Shown piece after piece: positions 32,643 through 44,273 of a DNA stretch of 64,000 nucleotides. The notes below the pieces were generated by a model that searched no databases, was not told the DNA's origin, and saw only the letters and a program-made list of their open reading frames with translations. The DNA is taken from NCBI RefSeq assembly GCF_000516985.1, contig NW_006917092.1, positions 4,903,924 through 4,967,923 on the forward strand, given 5' to 3'. The first letter of the stretch is position 1. Every line of letters starts with the position of its first letter. The stretch is from Pestalotiopsis fici W106-1 (Eukaryota > Ascomycota > Sordariomycetes > Amphisphaeriales > Sporocadaceae). The position numbers were made by a program, and so were the translations under genes.

Positions 32643-34143
32643 AATTGGCGGTTACCCATTTCATCTTCTAATCTGATGGCCAAGCTGTTCGACTTCATTC
32701 TTCGGATACCTCCGCTCAATACAACCTATGACGATGACTCTCGACGTATAATTCACAAACCAGAATAATCCGGAAAGATCAAAGCATTCGTCTCTTTACA
32801 ACTCAGATTTACCTAGTCCTCCACCTCCTATTGCCTTTCCACTTGCTCCGGCGAAAGAGAGAATTTCTTCAGGTGAGTTTTTTCTTTTTCCTTCCCCTAT
32901 CTTTCATACAAATATGGTTGCTTTTGCAACCTATACAATTCTGAAAATACCAGTTGACTCATTTTATCAAGACGGAATGCGTTGGCCCCGTCATCAATCA
33001 CAGTACAGATTGCTTTGTGCGCTGCCAGTCGACCCCATGCACGAGATATCCGACCAGCACCTCTCCCTTTGACTATATGCCTTCGACGAGTACACCACCC
33101 ATCCATCCCTACCCAGAACCATCGGCGGCTGCCCACCCTATCTGTTACATGCAAGACAACGTACCAGTTGTTACCCAAAGCGCTACCACAACTAGGACGA
33201 TCCTCATAGGAATTGGCTGTTTTCCTTATACTTTGCGAAAAGGATTTCGCTGCTTCGTTATACTTTTGCCATCACTGCATTCAACTTCATAAGTACACTT
33301 CGAAATGGAAATTGAAAAACTTGACCGGAACAACCTATGTCTAGCCGCGGCAAGAAAAGGGCAAGGTCGAAGAAACAGGGAAGACTTTTTGATCATTGTG
33401 GCTAGAGACCATTTGAATAGATTAGGCATGACTCTCGACGAAAATTGGTGTCTCACTATACTTGGGGGGAAATTTCTCGCTGGGCTTCGGATACACATTT
33501 GGAATTATGCTCTAAAGAACCACAGTGACTTTTTATCACTACGTATCACATTGGCGTAGATAGTACCCACCGCCAACCTTCTGCTTTGGTTTAGTATATT
33601 AGATAGCTCATAAAGATCAACCTGGACTTCTTTCACAGGCTCCTTCATTGGTTTCATCCCTTTAAATTTGGCGCAGGCGAGACTACATGAGGATTGTGCC
33701 CATTTCCCGTTTGCTTTTCATCCTTTCCCGTATTTACTTCAAGACTCGCGTAGAACCATAATTCATTCTATTTATGGTTGGAAATTATTATTCTCAACAA
33801 CCATTCATGAAAATCCAACTTGTCGCCCGGGTTTCTTTGGGAAAAGAAATTTACCAAGCGGTCATCTCACTCTATTGTGCTCGTGGGGAATGATCATGGA
33901 CAATTCAGAGTATATCATGGTCTGTTCCGGCAGCCTGGTTATATAATTATGCAAGGTCTTGAGAAAACACAGGTTCACAGGGTGCCAAATTCTTTATACT
34001 TCAGAGACCTTTGACCGAAAAAACGGCATTGATGTGGATTAGTAAGTGCTTGAATAATTCCATCTTCTAAAATTACCCCTCTGCTCCAAACCGCTTGCTT
34101 CAAGGTATCCCACTAAACACTTGGTATCTTTATAAAGCACAAT
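32643..34143. other. Mostly non-coding; one possible small ORF
   Basis: An ATG at 33305 opens 84 codons (to 33559) of basic, unassigned sequence. Otherwise no gene, RNA or repeat was recognised before the 3' end of the reductase gene. Confidence 0.35.
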
Positions 34144-35348
34144 TTAAGCACTAGCCTTTTCGTTCTTGAGGAACTCGGCAACCACCTGGGGGAAGCTCTC
34201 AACAACGGAGCCCTTGTCGGCCTTCCAGCCGAGCTGCTCGGCCCGCGAGGGCTTGAGGCGCATGTTGATGCCGTACATGATGGCAATGTGCATGGCCCAC
34301 GAGTCGAGGGCGGGCGGGGGCGCGTCGGGGTCGTAGTCACTGCCGGCGATGCTGGCGCGTGCGGCCTCGGTGACGCTGACGGACTTTATCTCGGCGCTCC
34401 CAATGACGCCCTGGTCCTTTAGGACGGGCGCCAGGCCTTGCATGAAGTCGGCAAAGGATATGTTCTCGCCGACGCCAAAGTAGTAGGCCTCGGGTCCCCA
34501 GAGGGGGAAAGGCGCGGATACTGCCGTGCCGGCCAGCTCGGCGGTGGCCTTGTCGACGAGTATGATGAAGATCTTGGCCAGGTCCGAGACGTCGATCCAC
34601 GCGTGAATGTTCTCGCCCTGGTCAATCTGCCAGCCCGACTTGAAGGCGCGGGCCGTGAGGAAGATGGCGGGCGTGGTAATGGGGGTGGGGTGCTCAATGG
34701 AAGGGCTCATACCGCCGACGAAGCCGGGCGAGACAATGGCCACATTGACGTCCGAGGCGCCGTCGCGCACAATCTTGTCCGTCACGGCGTGGGTGTAGGC
34801 CTCGCCCTTGAAGCCGATGATGTCCTGGACGTCGGTAATGTCGTCCCACCAGTGTGCATCCTTGGATCCCGTGGGCTCGTCCCAGATCAGCGAGGCGCCC
34901 GATGTGTGAATGTAGTACGGCTTGTTGGGACCGCCACGCGCCTTGAGGCCAGAAAGGATGGCCTTGATGCCGGCATCGTGGGTGATGTCGGGAGACGTGT
35001 TGACTACAATGTCGGCCTCTTTGCTCGCCTTCTCGAGGAGCTCGAGATCTGTGGTTGTGCCGACAATGACCTCAACCGAAGGGTACTTGGCAACCAGACG
35101 GGAGCCCTTTGCCTCATCTCTCACCAATGCCTTCACCTTGGCATCCGCATACTTTTGGAGCAGCTGGTCGAGAACAGCACCACCAATGTGGCCAGTGCCA
35201 CCAACGCTATAATCGTCAGTTTTGGAACTAAAGTATTTAGGGGCGTAGGGCATACACCGCAAGAAGAAAAGAGAGTTTGCGCGGCGGCGGCGGCGGCGGG
35301 CAGACAACTGCCGGTGTCAGCTATTACTTACAAAAAGATGTTCACCAT
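34144..35348 (-). CDS. NAD(P)-binding Rossmann protein, NmrA/epimerase type
   Basis: Minus strand, exons 35348..35332 (17 nt) and 35206..34144; 359 aa. The 125-nt intron contains a (GCC)n run. The splice joins MVNIFF to VGGTGHIGG, restoring the GxxGxxG dinucleotide-binding loop at the very N-terminus. Later segments (ALVRDEAKGSRL, VNTSPDITHDAG, YYIHTSGASLIWDEP) match atypical SDR proteins of the NmrA/nucleoside-sugar epimerase kind. Such proteins are either NAD(P)H-dependent reductases or redox sensors; the sequence does not decide. A complete beta-alpha-beta N-terminus and normal length argue for an intact gene. Confidence 0.82.
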
Positions 35349-35850
35349 TGTGCACGTGGTCAAGGGTATTGTGGTTTCAGAACGGAAATGGTCAGAGTTG
35401 CAAACATCAAACGGTCAACTGCCTAGAAACTCATCTTATATTGGCGGCCCCTCCCCGCTGAGAAATATTCTTTACTTATTGCCTCCCCCAACCCCACTCC
35501 GTTGATGGGTCGTTGATTCAGGGGTTCGCGGAATGGGGCCAAGGGAGCCTCGCGGAATGGAGCCCCAGAAATGGCGGTTGTGGAGCTTTATGCATTTCGG
35601 CAGCGATTCAATTGGATTCACTGCCCGAGCCATCAGTAAGCATCGTGGGCGTGCCAAGTTGATGGGAATTGAACGCGGGGCTTTTATGCGGGAACTCGGT
35701 CTGGACGATCAGACCGGCCAGGCCAATAGACTCTTTTGCTTCCTGGAAACGGCGTATTTTTTGATCCGGGTTGTCGAGTGCCGGAATGATGATGGGTACC
35801 CGGTCATATATCCACGGACCATTTTGCTTGTATACTAACTAAACTAAAAT
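35349..35850. other. Intergenic between reductase and TRM2
   Basis: Promoter of the reductase gene and 3' region of TRM2; nothing else seen. Confidence 0.5.
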
Positions 35851-37683
35851 CTACGCTGCGACCGGGGCCTCGGTAGATTCCGCAACGGCGGCAGTATCAA
35901 TTTCAACTCTGTTCAACAAGGCCAGACCCTCTACGTGGCCTGTTTGCGGAAAGAAGTCAAAGCCCCTGAGGCTCTCAATCTCATAGCGGACCTGCTTTTG
36001 TCCTGGGGTTGCAGCAACTGCCTCACCCTCGCCAGCCTCGCCTCTGACTAGCATGCCTACATCACGAGCTTGGGTATGTACGTTGCAGCTGACATAGACT
36101 ACCCTCTTGGGACCAAACTGCAACAATTGACGAAGGAAGTTGGCGTCGCAGCCCTTTCTCGGCGGATCCAAGATGACGACAGTCTCATCTGCAGGATAAC
36201 TGACGTTCTTAAACAGCTCTCCGGCATCAGCGGCGATAAAGTTGGCTTGAGTAGGAGGCAGGTTATTGGCTTCTGCGTTCTTGCGAGCAGCCTGGATAGC
36301 CTTGGCATCGATATCGATACCAGTGCTGCTTTGGAAAACAGAGGATAGCGTGATGGTAAAGAGACCAGATCCCGAGTAGGCATCAATGAGATACTTGATG
36401 GGCTTGGATGCGTCCGGCGTCGGCGGCATTACGTTTTGTCGGATGTGCTCAGTGAAGACGGGGAGTATCGAGTTGTTATTTTGGAAGAACGAGCCTGCAG
36501 AGTTCTTGAACACAAAGTCGTCAATGTACTCAGTTGATGTTCCGTTATTGTCGGTGATGCAGGTCTTGTAGTCGATGTGGTTTTCACCCTCGACCTTGAT
36601 AGAGTTTTCGGGCGATGGGGATCGGGCTCTGGAAGGAGACGCAGTCTTGGGAACTCGCTTTGTGTCCTCGCGCAACAAGATCGTACCTCCCTTGAGATAC
36701 TTTTTGTATTCAACCTCCATTCTGGCTCGCTCTAGCTTCATGCCAAGTCGTACAGCATCCGTGCCAATGGGGCAGTCCTCAATGTCCATGGTCTTGTTGC
36801 CACCCTTGGGAGTAAATCCTATGTTGGGCCGACTCTCGAACGGTTGCACATTCTTCTTCTTGAACCAGCCCTTTGGACCATCGAAATGAGGGGTGAGCTT
36901 GGTTCGGTAATTATACTGCAGGGGACTGCCAATGGTGTCTTGAATGGCCGGAACTAGTTCTGGAGGCAGCTGCGAAAAGTTGCGGAATGCCTTTTCGACG
37001 ATGCGCTTCTTGAGGCGCAATTGCTCAGAGTAGTCGAGCATCTGGAATTGACAGCCAGAGCAAGAGGCAAAATACTTGCATTGTATCCTGCTGTCGTCGC
37101 GAGTTGGTGCAGGCTTGACGACAGAAATGAGATCAGCCACCGTGTAACCTTCCCTCATGTGGCGGTACACCTTGACCTTGATGGTGTCGCCAGGAATGAC
37201 AAACGGGACGACATAGACCTGCTTGAAGCCTTTCTGCTGTGCCAGACCTTCTCCCGTCGATGAAATCTCCACGACCTCGAGCTCAATCTCGCTACCTTCT
37301 TGCGGGAGCGCCTCCTCTACAGCAGTGCCCTCTTCGGCATTGCCTTCTGTGGGGGGTGGCGATCTCTGGGATGCAAGAAGTGCTTCAATGTCCAGTGCGA
37401 GCACTTCCTCGTGCGAACCACTCTTCATATCCCTTTCCCGCTTGCGTGCCTTCTTCTTGGACTGGCCACCCTGCTGGAACGAGCGCTTTGCACCTGCGCG
37501 TTGTTGACCTTGCTTTTGGTCATGTTGACCTGGTTTGCTGGGAGCCTCAGCAAGCAACGCCGAGAAGGTGGTAGAATCCATGACCGAAAATGGCCTTGCT
37601 GCCCGCACAGAAATAGGTGAGTAAGAGAAGAGAGACCGGCTCCCAGAATACAGATGCGATGCCAAAATCCGACCTATTCTCAT
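35851..37683 (-). CDS. TRM2: tRNA (uracil-5-)-methyltransferase Trm2
   Basis: Single exon, ATG at 37683, 610 aa. The first ~35 residues are Arg/Ser-rich and could be a mitochondrial presequence; a second ATG lies just after it (MDSTTFSALL). A basic low-complexity segment (about 55-100) precedes a TRAM-like domain. Next comes a cysteine cluster (CKYFASCSGCQFQ) as in Fe-S-containing RumA/TrmA relatives, then the SAM-binding motif DAYSGSGLFTITL and ILDPPRKG. The catalytic cysteine is C533 in SCNVHTQARD. The enzyme makes m5U54 in the T-loop of tRNAs. Length and order agree with yeast Trm2. The gene is divergent from the GGT gene with a sequence gap between them. Confidence 0.92.
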   Translation of the reverse strand: MRIGRILASHLYSGSRSLFSYSPISVRAARPFSVMDSTTFSALLAEAPSKPGQHDQKQGQQRAGAKRSFQQGGQSKKKARKRERDMKSGSHEEVLALDIEALLASQRSPPPTEGNAEEGTAVEEALPQEGSEIELEVVEISSTGEGLAQQKGFKQVYVVPFVIPGDTIKVKVYRHMREGYTVADLISVVKPAPTRDDSRIQCKYFASCSGCQFQMLDYSEQLRLKKRIVEKAFRNFSQLPPELVPAIQDTIGSPLQYNYRTKLTPHFDGPKGWFKKKNVQPFESRPNIGFTPKGGNKTMDIEDCPIGTDAVRLGMKLERARMEVEYKKYLKGGTILLREDTKRVPKTASPSRARSPSPENSIKVEGENHIDYKTCITDNNGTSTEYIDDFVFKNSAGSFFQNNNSILPVFTEHIRQNVMPPTPDASKPIKYLIDAYSGSGLFTITLSSVFQSSTGIDIDAKAIQAARKNAEANNLPPTQANFIAADAGELFKNVSYPADETVVILDPPRKGCDANFLRQLLQFGPKRVVYVSCNVHTQARDVGMLVRGEAGEGEAVAATPGQKQVRYEIESLRGFDFFPQTGHVEGLALLNRVEIDTAAVAESTEAPVAA

Positions 37684-38471
37684 TGAAATCTGAATCTGTG
37701 TTTGTTGATTTTTTTGTTTCGACTTTCAACAAAATGGATGGACCATTGAAATTATTTCATCCAAATGGCACACGAATCGAAGCTGGACAAGAGAAGAAAG
37801 CTTTCATTAACTAGAATATGATTGGTTGGGCTCGCAAGTGGACCAGGAAAAAAGTGTGGAACTCGTTATCGCTTCCTTATCGCGCATCTCCCCTGGTTTG
37901 GCTCTAGTCTCAATTTGATCTAGCGTCAATCGGTCTTGATCGGCTGTCTTAGTCGGACATTCCGGCCCTGTCCCAGTGATCACGATATCAACCAGCACCG
38001 CACGCCATATCTGTTTCTTCATCCCTTCTCTATTCTCTGCTCTGTTTTCCACGGCTGTTTGGTGTGGACTTTGCTTCTGGTGACTTGGAGTTGGCGTGCA
38101 CTTTTTACGAAAACTCACGTCTTGGTCCTTTGTGTCACCTAGTATAGTCTTGACTGGGTTCAGCTTGGGTAAGTAGTACAGAGTATCGGTTATCCTGGAG
38201 CGTGTCGGCNNNNNNNNNNNNNNNNNNNNNNNNNNNNNNNNNNNNNNNNNNNNNNNNNNNNNNNNNNNNNNNNNNNNNNNNNNNNNNNNNNNNNNNNNNN
38301 NNNNNNNNNCTTGTCACCAAAGTCCGATCGGCATCAGCGGTGTCATCGTTGTTGTTCCGAGTCTCCCCTTTACTCAATCTTTGTAAAGCCGAAATTATCC
38401 TGTCGTCTTTTGGAGATTGCTCGAACCTTATTTTGAAAATTGTTGGCGGTGAAAGATTATAGTTGGCCAAA
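37684..38471. other. Divergent promoter region with assembly gap
   Basis: Space between TRM2 and GGT starts. Exactly 100 N occupy 38210..38309, a scaffold gap of unknown true size. No gene seen on either side. Confidence 0.8.
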
Positions 38472-40252
38472 ATGAGTAGGTTATCCTGGGCCATTACAAA
38501 TCCACCTGCATCAAACCTTACCTTCTACCAGAAACACTCAACGCCCTGCCACAGAGCTTGATTCTGCTCATTTCGGCAGCATCACAATCGCTCGCAAGTC
38601 CAACATGGCAACAACCTCAACAAGATGTTATGCAGCAGTCGCTGTCGGGGTCCAAGGGTGGTGTCGCCAGCGAAAGTGAGACGTGTAGTCAGATTGGCAT
38701 CGACCTCCTCGCCCGTGGAGGAAATGCCGTCGATGCTTGGATAGGCACGCAACTGTGCGTCGGCGTGATTGGAATGCAACATTCGGGCCTAGGTGGTGGT
38801 GGCTTTAGTCTTATCCGGGACCAAGATGGCAACTACACTGTCATTGACTATCGTGAGGCGGCTCCTGCAGCGGCATTTCAAGACATGTACCTGGGCAACG
38901 AGAGGGGCAGTGTATTCAGCGGGCTTGCGGCTGGTGTCCCGGGAGAGTTGCGCGGACTGGAACTCGCACATAAGAGGTCCGGCCATCTGCCGTGGAAAGC
39001 AGTTGTGCATCCGGCAGCTCACGTCGCACGATACGGCTTCAAGGTCACCGAAGATCTCGTACGATACATGGACGCCGCGGTCGGCTACGCCAAATGGAAT
39101 TTTCTTGTCGAAGATCCCAGCTGGGCCATCGACTTTGCTCCCCAAGGCACCTTGGTCAAGTTTGGAGATATCTTGACACGCAAACGCTATGCCGACGTCC
39201 TGGACGCCGTGGCAGAGGGCGGCGCCGAGGTCTTTTATACAGGCGCCATCGCCAACTATACCATTGCGGCAATCCAGGCAGACAATGGCACGATGACGTT
39301 GGAGGATCTGGCCGACTATGAGGCTATCATTCGCCCTTCCATTAACATAACGTACAGGGGTTATAAACTGTTCTCGTCTGGCGCTCCGTCCAGCGGAGCT
39401 GTCTGCCTAAGCACTCTAAAGACAATGGAGACATACAACACCGAGGACACAACGCACGGGAACCTGACGCTTCACCGCTTCATTGAGTCCATGAGATTTG
39501 CCTACGGCGCCCACCAGCAGCTCGGCGACCCCGCCTACGTCAACGACATTGGCGTCCTGGAAGAGGTGATGCTCTCGGCCGCCGGCGCGAACGCGACCAA
39601 GGCCCACATCTCGGACAAGACGTCGCGGCCGGTCGAGCACTACCTCGCAAACCCGTACTACTCCCAAGGGTCCCACGGAACCTCGCACATTGTCGCCGTC
39701 GATGCGAGCGGCATGGCCGTCTCGTCCACGACGACGGTCAATACGCTCTTTGGCAACCTCATCATGGTCCCCGAGACGGGCATCATTCTCAACAATGAGA
39801 TGAACGACTTTTCGATCCCGGGCAAGACAAACGAGTTTGGGTACGCGCCTGCTCCGTCCAATTTTATCCGGCCGGGCAAGCGGCCCCTCAGCTCCATCAC
39901 GCCCGTCATTGTCGAGCACCCCAACGGGACCGTGTATGTGTCCGTCGGCGCCGCCGGGGGTAGCCGCATCATCAGCTCTACCACGCAGGTCGTCTGGAGG
40001 ATTCTGGAACAGGGGCTCAACATGACCGGCGCCATGGCCGAGCCGCGCTTCCATGATCAGCTCATGCCCAACACGGTGACCTTTGAGCTCGCCTTCAACA
40101 ACCAGTCCACTGCCAATATGGCTGAAAGAAATCACAACGTTACTTGGGTCCGCCCGGGCGGGAGTGCTGTTCAAGGCGTCAGGATTACAGCGGATGGATT
40201 TGAAGCTGTCGGTGAACCACGACAGAAGAACAGTGGAGGACTAAGTCTCTAG
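38472..40252 (+). CDS. Gamma-glutamyltransferase (secreted, T03 family)
   Basis: Proposed exons 38472..38475 and 38532..40252; 574 aa. The long frame has no usable ATG before the mature region. A four-base first exon (ATGA) spliced by a 56-nt GTAGGT...ACCAG intron gives MKTLNALPQSLILLISAASQ, a convincing signal peptide. The enzyme body is complete: GNAVDAWIGTQLCVGV, SGLGGGGF, REAAP, and the autoprocessing site SHGTSH with nucleophile T385. The C-terminal small subunit has GGSRIISS. The enzyme cleaves gamma-glutamyl bonds of glutathione and transfers the glutamyl group, at the surface or in the vacuole. The family call is certain; the first exon is inferred. Confidence 0.88.
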
Positions 40253-40505
40253 ATATTCATATAGATGATGAGTTTAGTGGATGGATGACTGGACATGGTA
40301 TTTTATGAACGAGCAACTATCCATTTCGACTCATGTATATACGCGGATACATATGGTAACTTTTTGGTGTCGTCTAGATCACGATTCCACTGAGCTACTT
40401 ATGGATCTGGTCGAAGCTATCCCTATTCATGAGGACAAGTTGAATTTTCTGTTTATTCGCAGCTGTGGAAATTGCAGTCTTGTTGGCGAGACCCAATCAT
40501 CAGAT
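40253..40505. other. 3' spacer between GGT and Cro1
   Basis: Convergent 3' region, no other feature. Confidence 0.5.
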
Positions 40506-42755
40506 TCAGTCCACTTCCCATACCTGAGGCTGATCATTCTCTTCCAGCAAGACCTTCAATGCCTGGACCGTAACCTCTACCACCTCGGCCCTTCGACTTT
40601 TCTTTGCGCAGCCTTTCAGAATCTCTAGGCCGTTTTCGGCTCTGACCATTTTTCGTGCCATCTTTCCCGTCTCTCCTTCGCATGAGATCAAATTGTAAAC
40701 AATGAAAACACCACGGTGTCTCAGATCCTCGGACTCCTCAGCGCACAAGCCCAAGATCACCTGAACGCCACGATCCCGATGCACAATGGCTTTGACAATC
40801 GGCTCATAAGAGGTGAGCGACGCCAAAGCCCCGCCTGCAGCACTTCTTGTTCCTTCATCTTCGGCATCGGCAAGTGCAAGCATAATGTGTAATCGGTTCT
40901 TGGCCTGCGCCGAGTCTTCTGCGTATAGCATGATGCCTTCCGGACACTGAACAAGGTTGCAAACAAGTTCAACTGCAGCCTTGGAAACCATATTGTTGGA
41001 ACTCAGAAGTTGTTCTTCAATCTCAGGCCATGCGGTGCGTATGATCGTCGTCCGACTATCATCATCAGTGGAGGCTAGGTTTGTGAGAGCCATTAATGCT
41101 TCAAAGGTAGGCAACAAGTCTCGTGTCTCCGCGGATGGGTCCGGTGGAACAATGGATAGAAGCGGTCGAATCGCAGAGTTTTGAGGACGTGCCCTTGTGC
41201 CACCGAACACAAGTGCAGGGTTTGTGCTAATCAATATTCTCGCAAGTGCTTGTGCTGCCGTCCTTTTGGCTGTTCCTTCTGTTTCTGGAAGCGCAGTCCA
41301 GGCAGCGATCAAGAGATTGACAGCTCCTTGTTGAGCCAGCTGACCTCTGATAGATGTAGCGACAGACAGTGAAGCAATGATTGATATGATAATCGATAGA
41401 GATGCGACGGAACCGTTCCGACTGTGCGTAACCAATACAGGCACAAGGTTGGCCTCGAAGACTGCCTTGCACCTCGCTGCTGTATGAGCATCGTCATTGA
41501 GAGGGTTCGGAGCCGCCAGTTTTCCTCCAGCATTAGCATATGCTTTCAACTGGCTCATCTTCTTCTCTTCATCCGATTGAGGAGGTTTGTATCGTGTAAG
41601 ATTGAGAAATATGCTGAGTACGCCGTAAGTCACCGGCGATTTAGGGGTTGCTGCGGCCAAAATCTTGACCAGGTTCTTTAGTAGCTGTGGGTTGTGTGCC
41701 ACTTCTTCCTTGACAGAAGGCTGGATCGTCGCGTATGCCAGTCCCTCCACTGAATGGTCCTTTTCCTGCTCTTCGTCTGCAAGTAGTATGGTTGTGAATT
41801 TCTTGGACAGATCCTCGATGCTTGTCGTGGCGAGCGCGACTCTGTCTTTGCCTAGTTCTCCGGGTTGCTGTTGATCTGTTGTTGTCGGTACCGCCTGGTT
41901 TCCTAATGGTCAGTCATTACCTGTTCCTTCTTTCTAAATCCAACGCAAGTGTTCGAAGACAGGTGAGGCGGCGGGGAGCTTTAATGTGCCTACTTTCAAT
42001 TTGGCCAAGATGACGGCGGCCAGATTTTTGACGGCGTCCGAGTGTCTCTTCATGGCAATTGATCCTTGCGCGCCTTCAACCCCAGTGTCGACTGCATGCA
42101 CCGCCGTCTCAAGTTCAGTCGGGTCTTCATCAACAATTTCTTCAAGCCATTCGGTGCAGTATTTTGCAATCGCCTCCCGGCAAACTGAGTTCATGGATGC
42201 GGCGTTGAGCATGTCCAAGCATGCAGTTTCGACCTTTCTGCTCTTCCACTTTCGTCGCATAAGCGGTCCCAGACTGGGCAAAAATCCCTCGGTGAGGAAC
42301 ATTTCGGTCACCATATCCGGGGATATGGGGAAAATGGATGAAGCAACGCAAAAAGCCACAATGTAGTCATCGTAGGTACCACGCTTGATCCTGTTGAAGA
42401 AGAAATGCGTAAGAGCCTTTGGCCCAGCATCTCCCGAAGCCTTGAAATAGGAAGAGACCGTCAAGATGGCGTGGCCACGAACGGCCGTGCTCTGTCTCAT
42501 GTCCAAATAACTGAACAAGGTATCAACGCATACTTCGTCGATGATGCTGCAGATGGACTTGTGGGATTTGTCCTTCGCAGCAGCTTCCGCATCCTTGTTC
42601 AAAAGGGTAGTGAGCTTGTCGAGCGCTTGACAGGTATCGTCATCTTCTTGCCCGCCTTCCATCAACTGCGCAAGCATGAGTTGGGCTTGGCTAAGATTGT
42701 CCAGCTTCGCTATCTCCTCCTTTGAGGCGATGTCGCTCACGGGAGTTTCTTCCAT
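40506..42755 (-). CDS. UCS myosin chaperone (UNC-45/Cro1/She4)
   Basis: Minus strand, exons 42755..41994 and 41894..40506, separated by a 99-nt GTAGGC...ACCAG intron in phase 0; 716 aa. The whole protein is built of armadillo-like helical repeats without a TPR region, as in fungal She4/Cro1. The central UNC-45/Cro1/She4 domain falls around residues 50-240 (ICSIIDEVCVDTLFSYLDMR). C-terminal UCS repeats read LVCNLVQCPEGIMLYAED, GALASLTSYEPIVKAI and HRGVFIVYNLIS. The family folds and stabilises myosin motor heads and is needed for endocytosis, actin organisation and cytokinesis. The length is close to that of yeast She4. The start ATG at 42755 follows a stop-rich leader. Confidence 0.9.
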
Positions 42756-44273
42756 TTTGGGAGGTGCGGAAAGTACAATGCTGCTTGTTCTCTTTATACA
42801 AAGAAACGATGAAACAGGCTGGTAGGACCTTGCTGTGTTGGTCAAGTCTGAGCAAAGGTATTCTCAGTAGTGGACAACACTGAACGAGCTGCCAAGGTAT
42901 AACTGAGTGAGCCAAAGAGTGCCAAGCTCCATGCAAAGAGCACCGAAGCAGAACTTGCGTACAAAATCGTCTTGTAAGGCTCGCCTGTAGTAAAAGACAC
43001 GGTCAGTAGATCTGACCGGTAGGCTCACTTGTTCCTGCAAAATGATGTGAGCACGCAGAAAGAAGGAAGAGATGGTCTGCTGGATTTGTGAGCTCCCACG
43101 TTTTATATGTGCATGCCCTTGGTCATGTACGCCACGACACGATGGGACGGCTTTGAATGACCCGTGAGGACGTCTGATTGGACGATGAGCAGATTCTGGG
43201 GGAGAGCTTCAGGGTATGATACTTTCTTGGAATCTGGTCACGGCAAACCCAGACTGGGCACGTCTTACACGAAGGACGAGACAAAGGTCCGGCTTGTCAT
43301 TCGCTTGGGGTCGCTGCGTCACCCTGGTACAAGGCGTGGGCGGAGGTAGGTGATTCGACGTTGGCGGGCGCGGGATAACCAGAAGCTGGCTTATTATGAG
43401 GGGTACTGCTGCTGCACGACAGAGCTGAAGTGCTACCCACGGGAATGGATGGATGCCTGGCTGTATTGGTCAGAGTATTTGGTCAGGGACCTTGAGGAAA
43501 GACGTAATGCTACCTACGTACTTTGCTTTCTCCGTCTTTCGGATTTGTGTTGTCGTTTTGTTCAAAGGTCCGACGCAACAAAGGTCCAAAAGGTTCTACC
43601 TTGCCTGCCCCTCATTTATTTCATGTATGTTGTACCCTAAACTTCAGCTTTGGAGGGGTTCCACGCAAATACCCATACGCAAGTCTGTGTTCTGGAATAT
43701 CCATGTGGGTTGCTTGCTACGACTACTTCAAAGTACATTGGGGATTGTGTTGTCTAATACATATATGGGCATTCCTAGAGATTTAACTGCTAGCAATAGA
43801 CATATGTTCATAACTTTGAGTCCGATTAATCTCAACCACGCCAACATCGAATTGTCTTACCGTTTTCATTTCGCACCTTAGATACATGCCAACTGCTCTG
43901 AACAAGCAGTGACGTCTTGTCCTAGTACATTTACGAATCACAGCACTGAAGTTAGCGCTTGCAGCCGCAGACATCAACCGTAGCTTCAGTGGGTCCCTAG
44001 CGCCGGCAGATCGGCCAAAGCTTGACATATCACAGGCAGGGCCTGATACAGCCAAACTTCGTCCGTACACGAAGTCAATACACCAAGGAAATATTTTTTG
44101 GCGTTGGGGACGGGCTTGCTCAGTATGCAAATCCGAGACTGCATTTCTTAGTGGTACAAGACTTGAGAGAGATTGTGCCTCGTCGGTGGGGATTCCTCCT
44201 TTGACCAGCGCGGCCTCGACCCTCCAGAGCCCTTGTCCTCAGTGTCCTCGTGCTATTTCATCGGTTCGAAACA
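42756..44273. other. Intergenic between Cro1 and TFB4
   Basis: About 1.5 kb of divergent promoter space; short overlapping frames only, no recognisable gene. Confidence 0.45.

Noticed and set aside
34438..35505. Long plus-strand frame of 355 codons
   Set aside because: Antisense shadow of the NmrA-type gene; GC-rich codons open the opposite strand and no domain is present.
39416..40174. Minus-strand frame of 252 codons
   Set aside because: Antisense shadow of the gamma-glutamyltransferase coding region.
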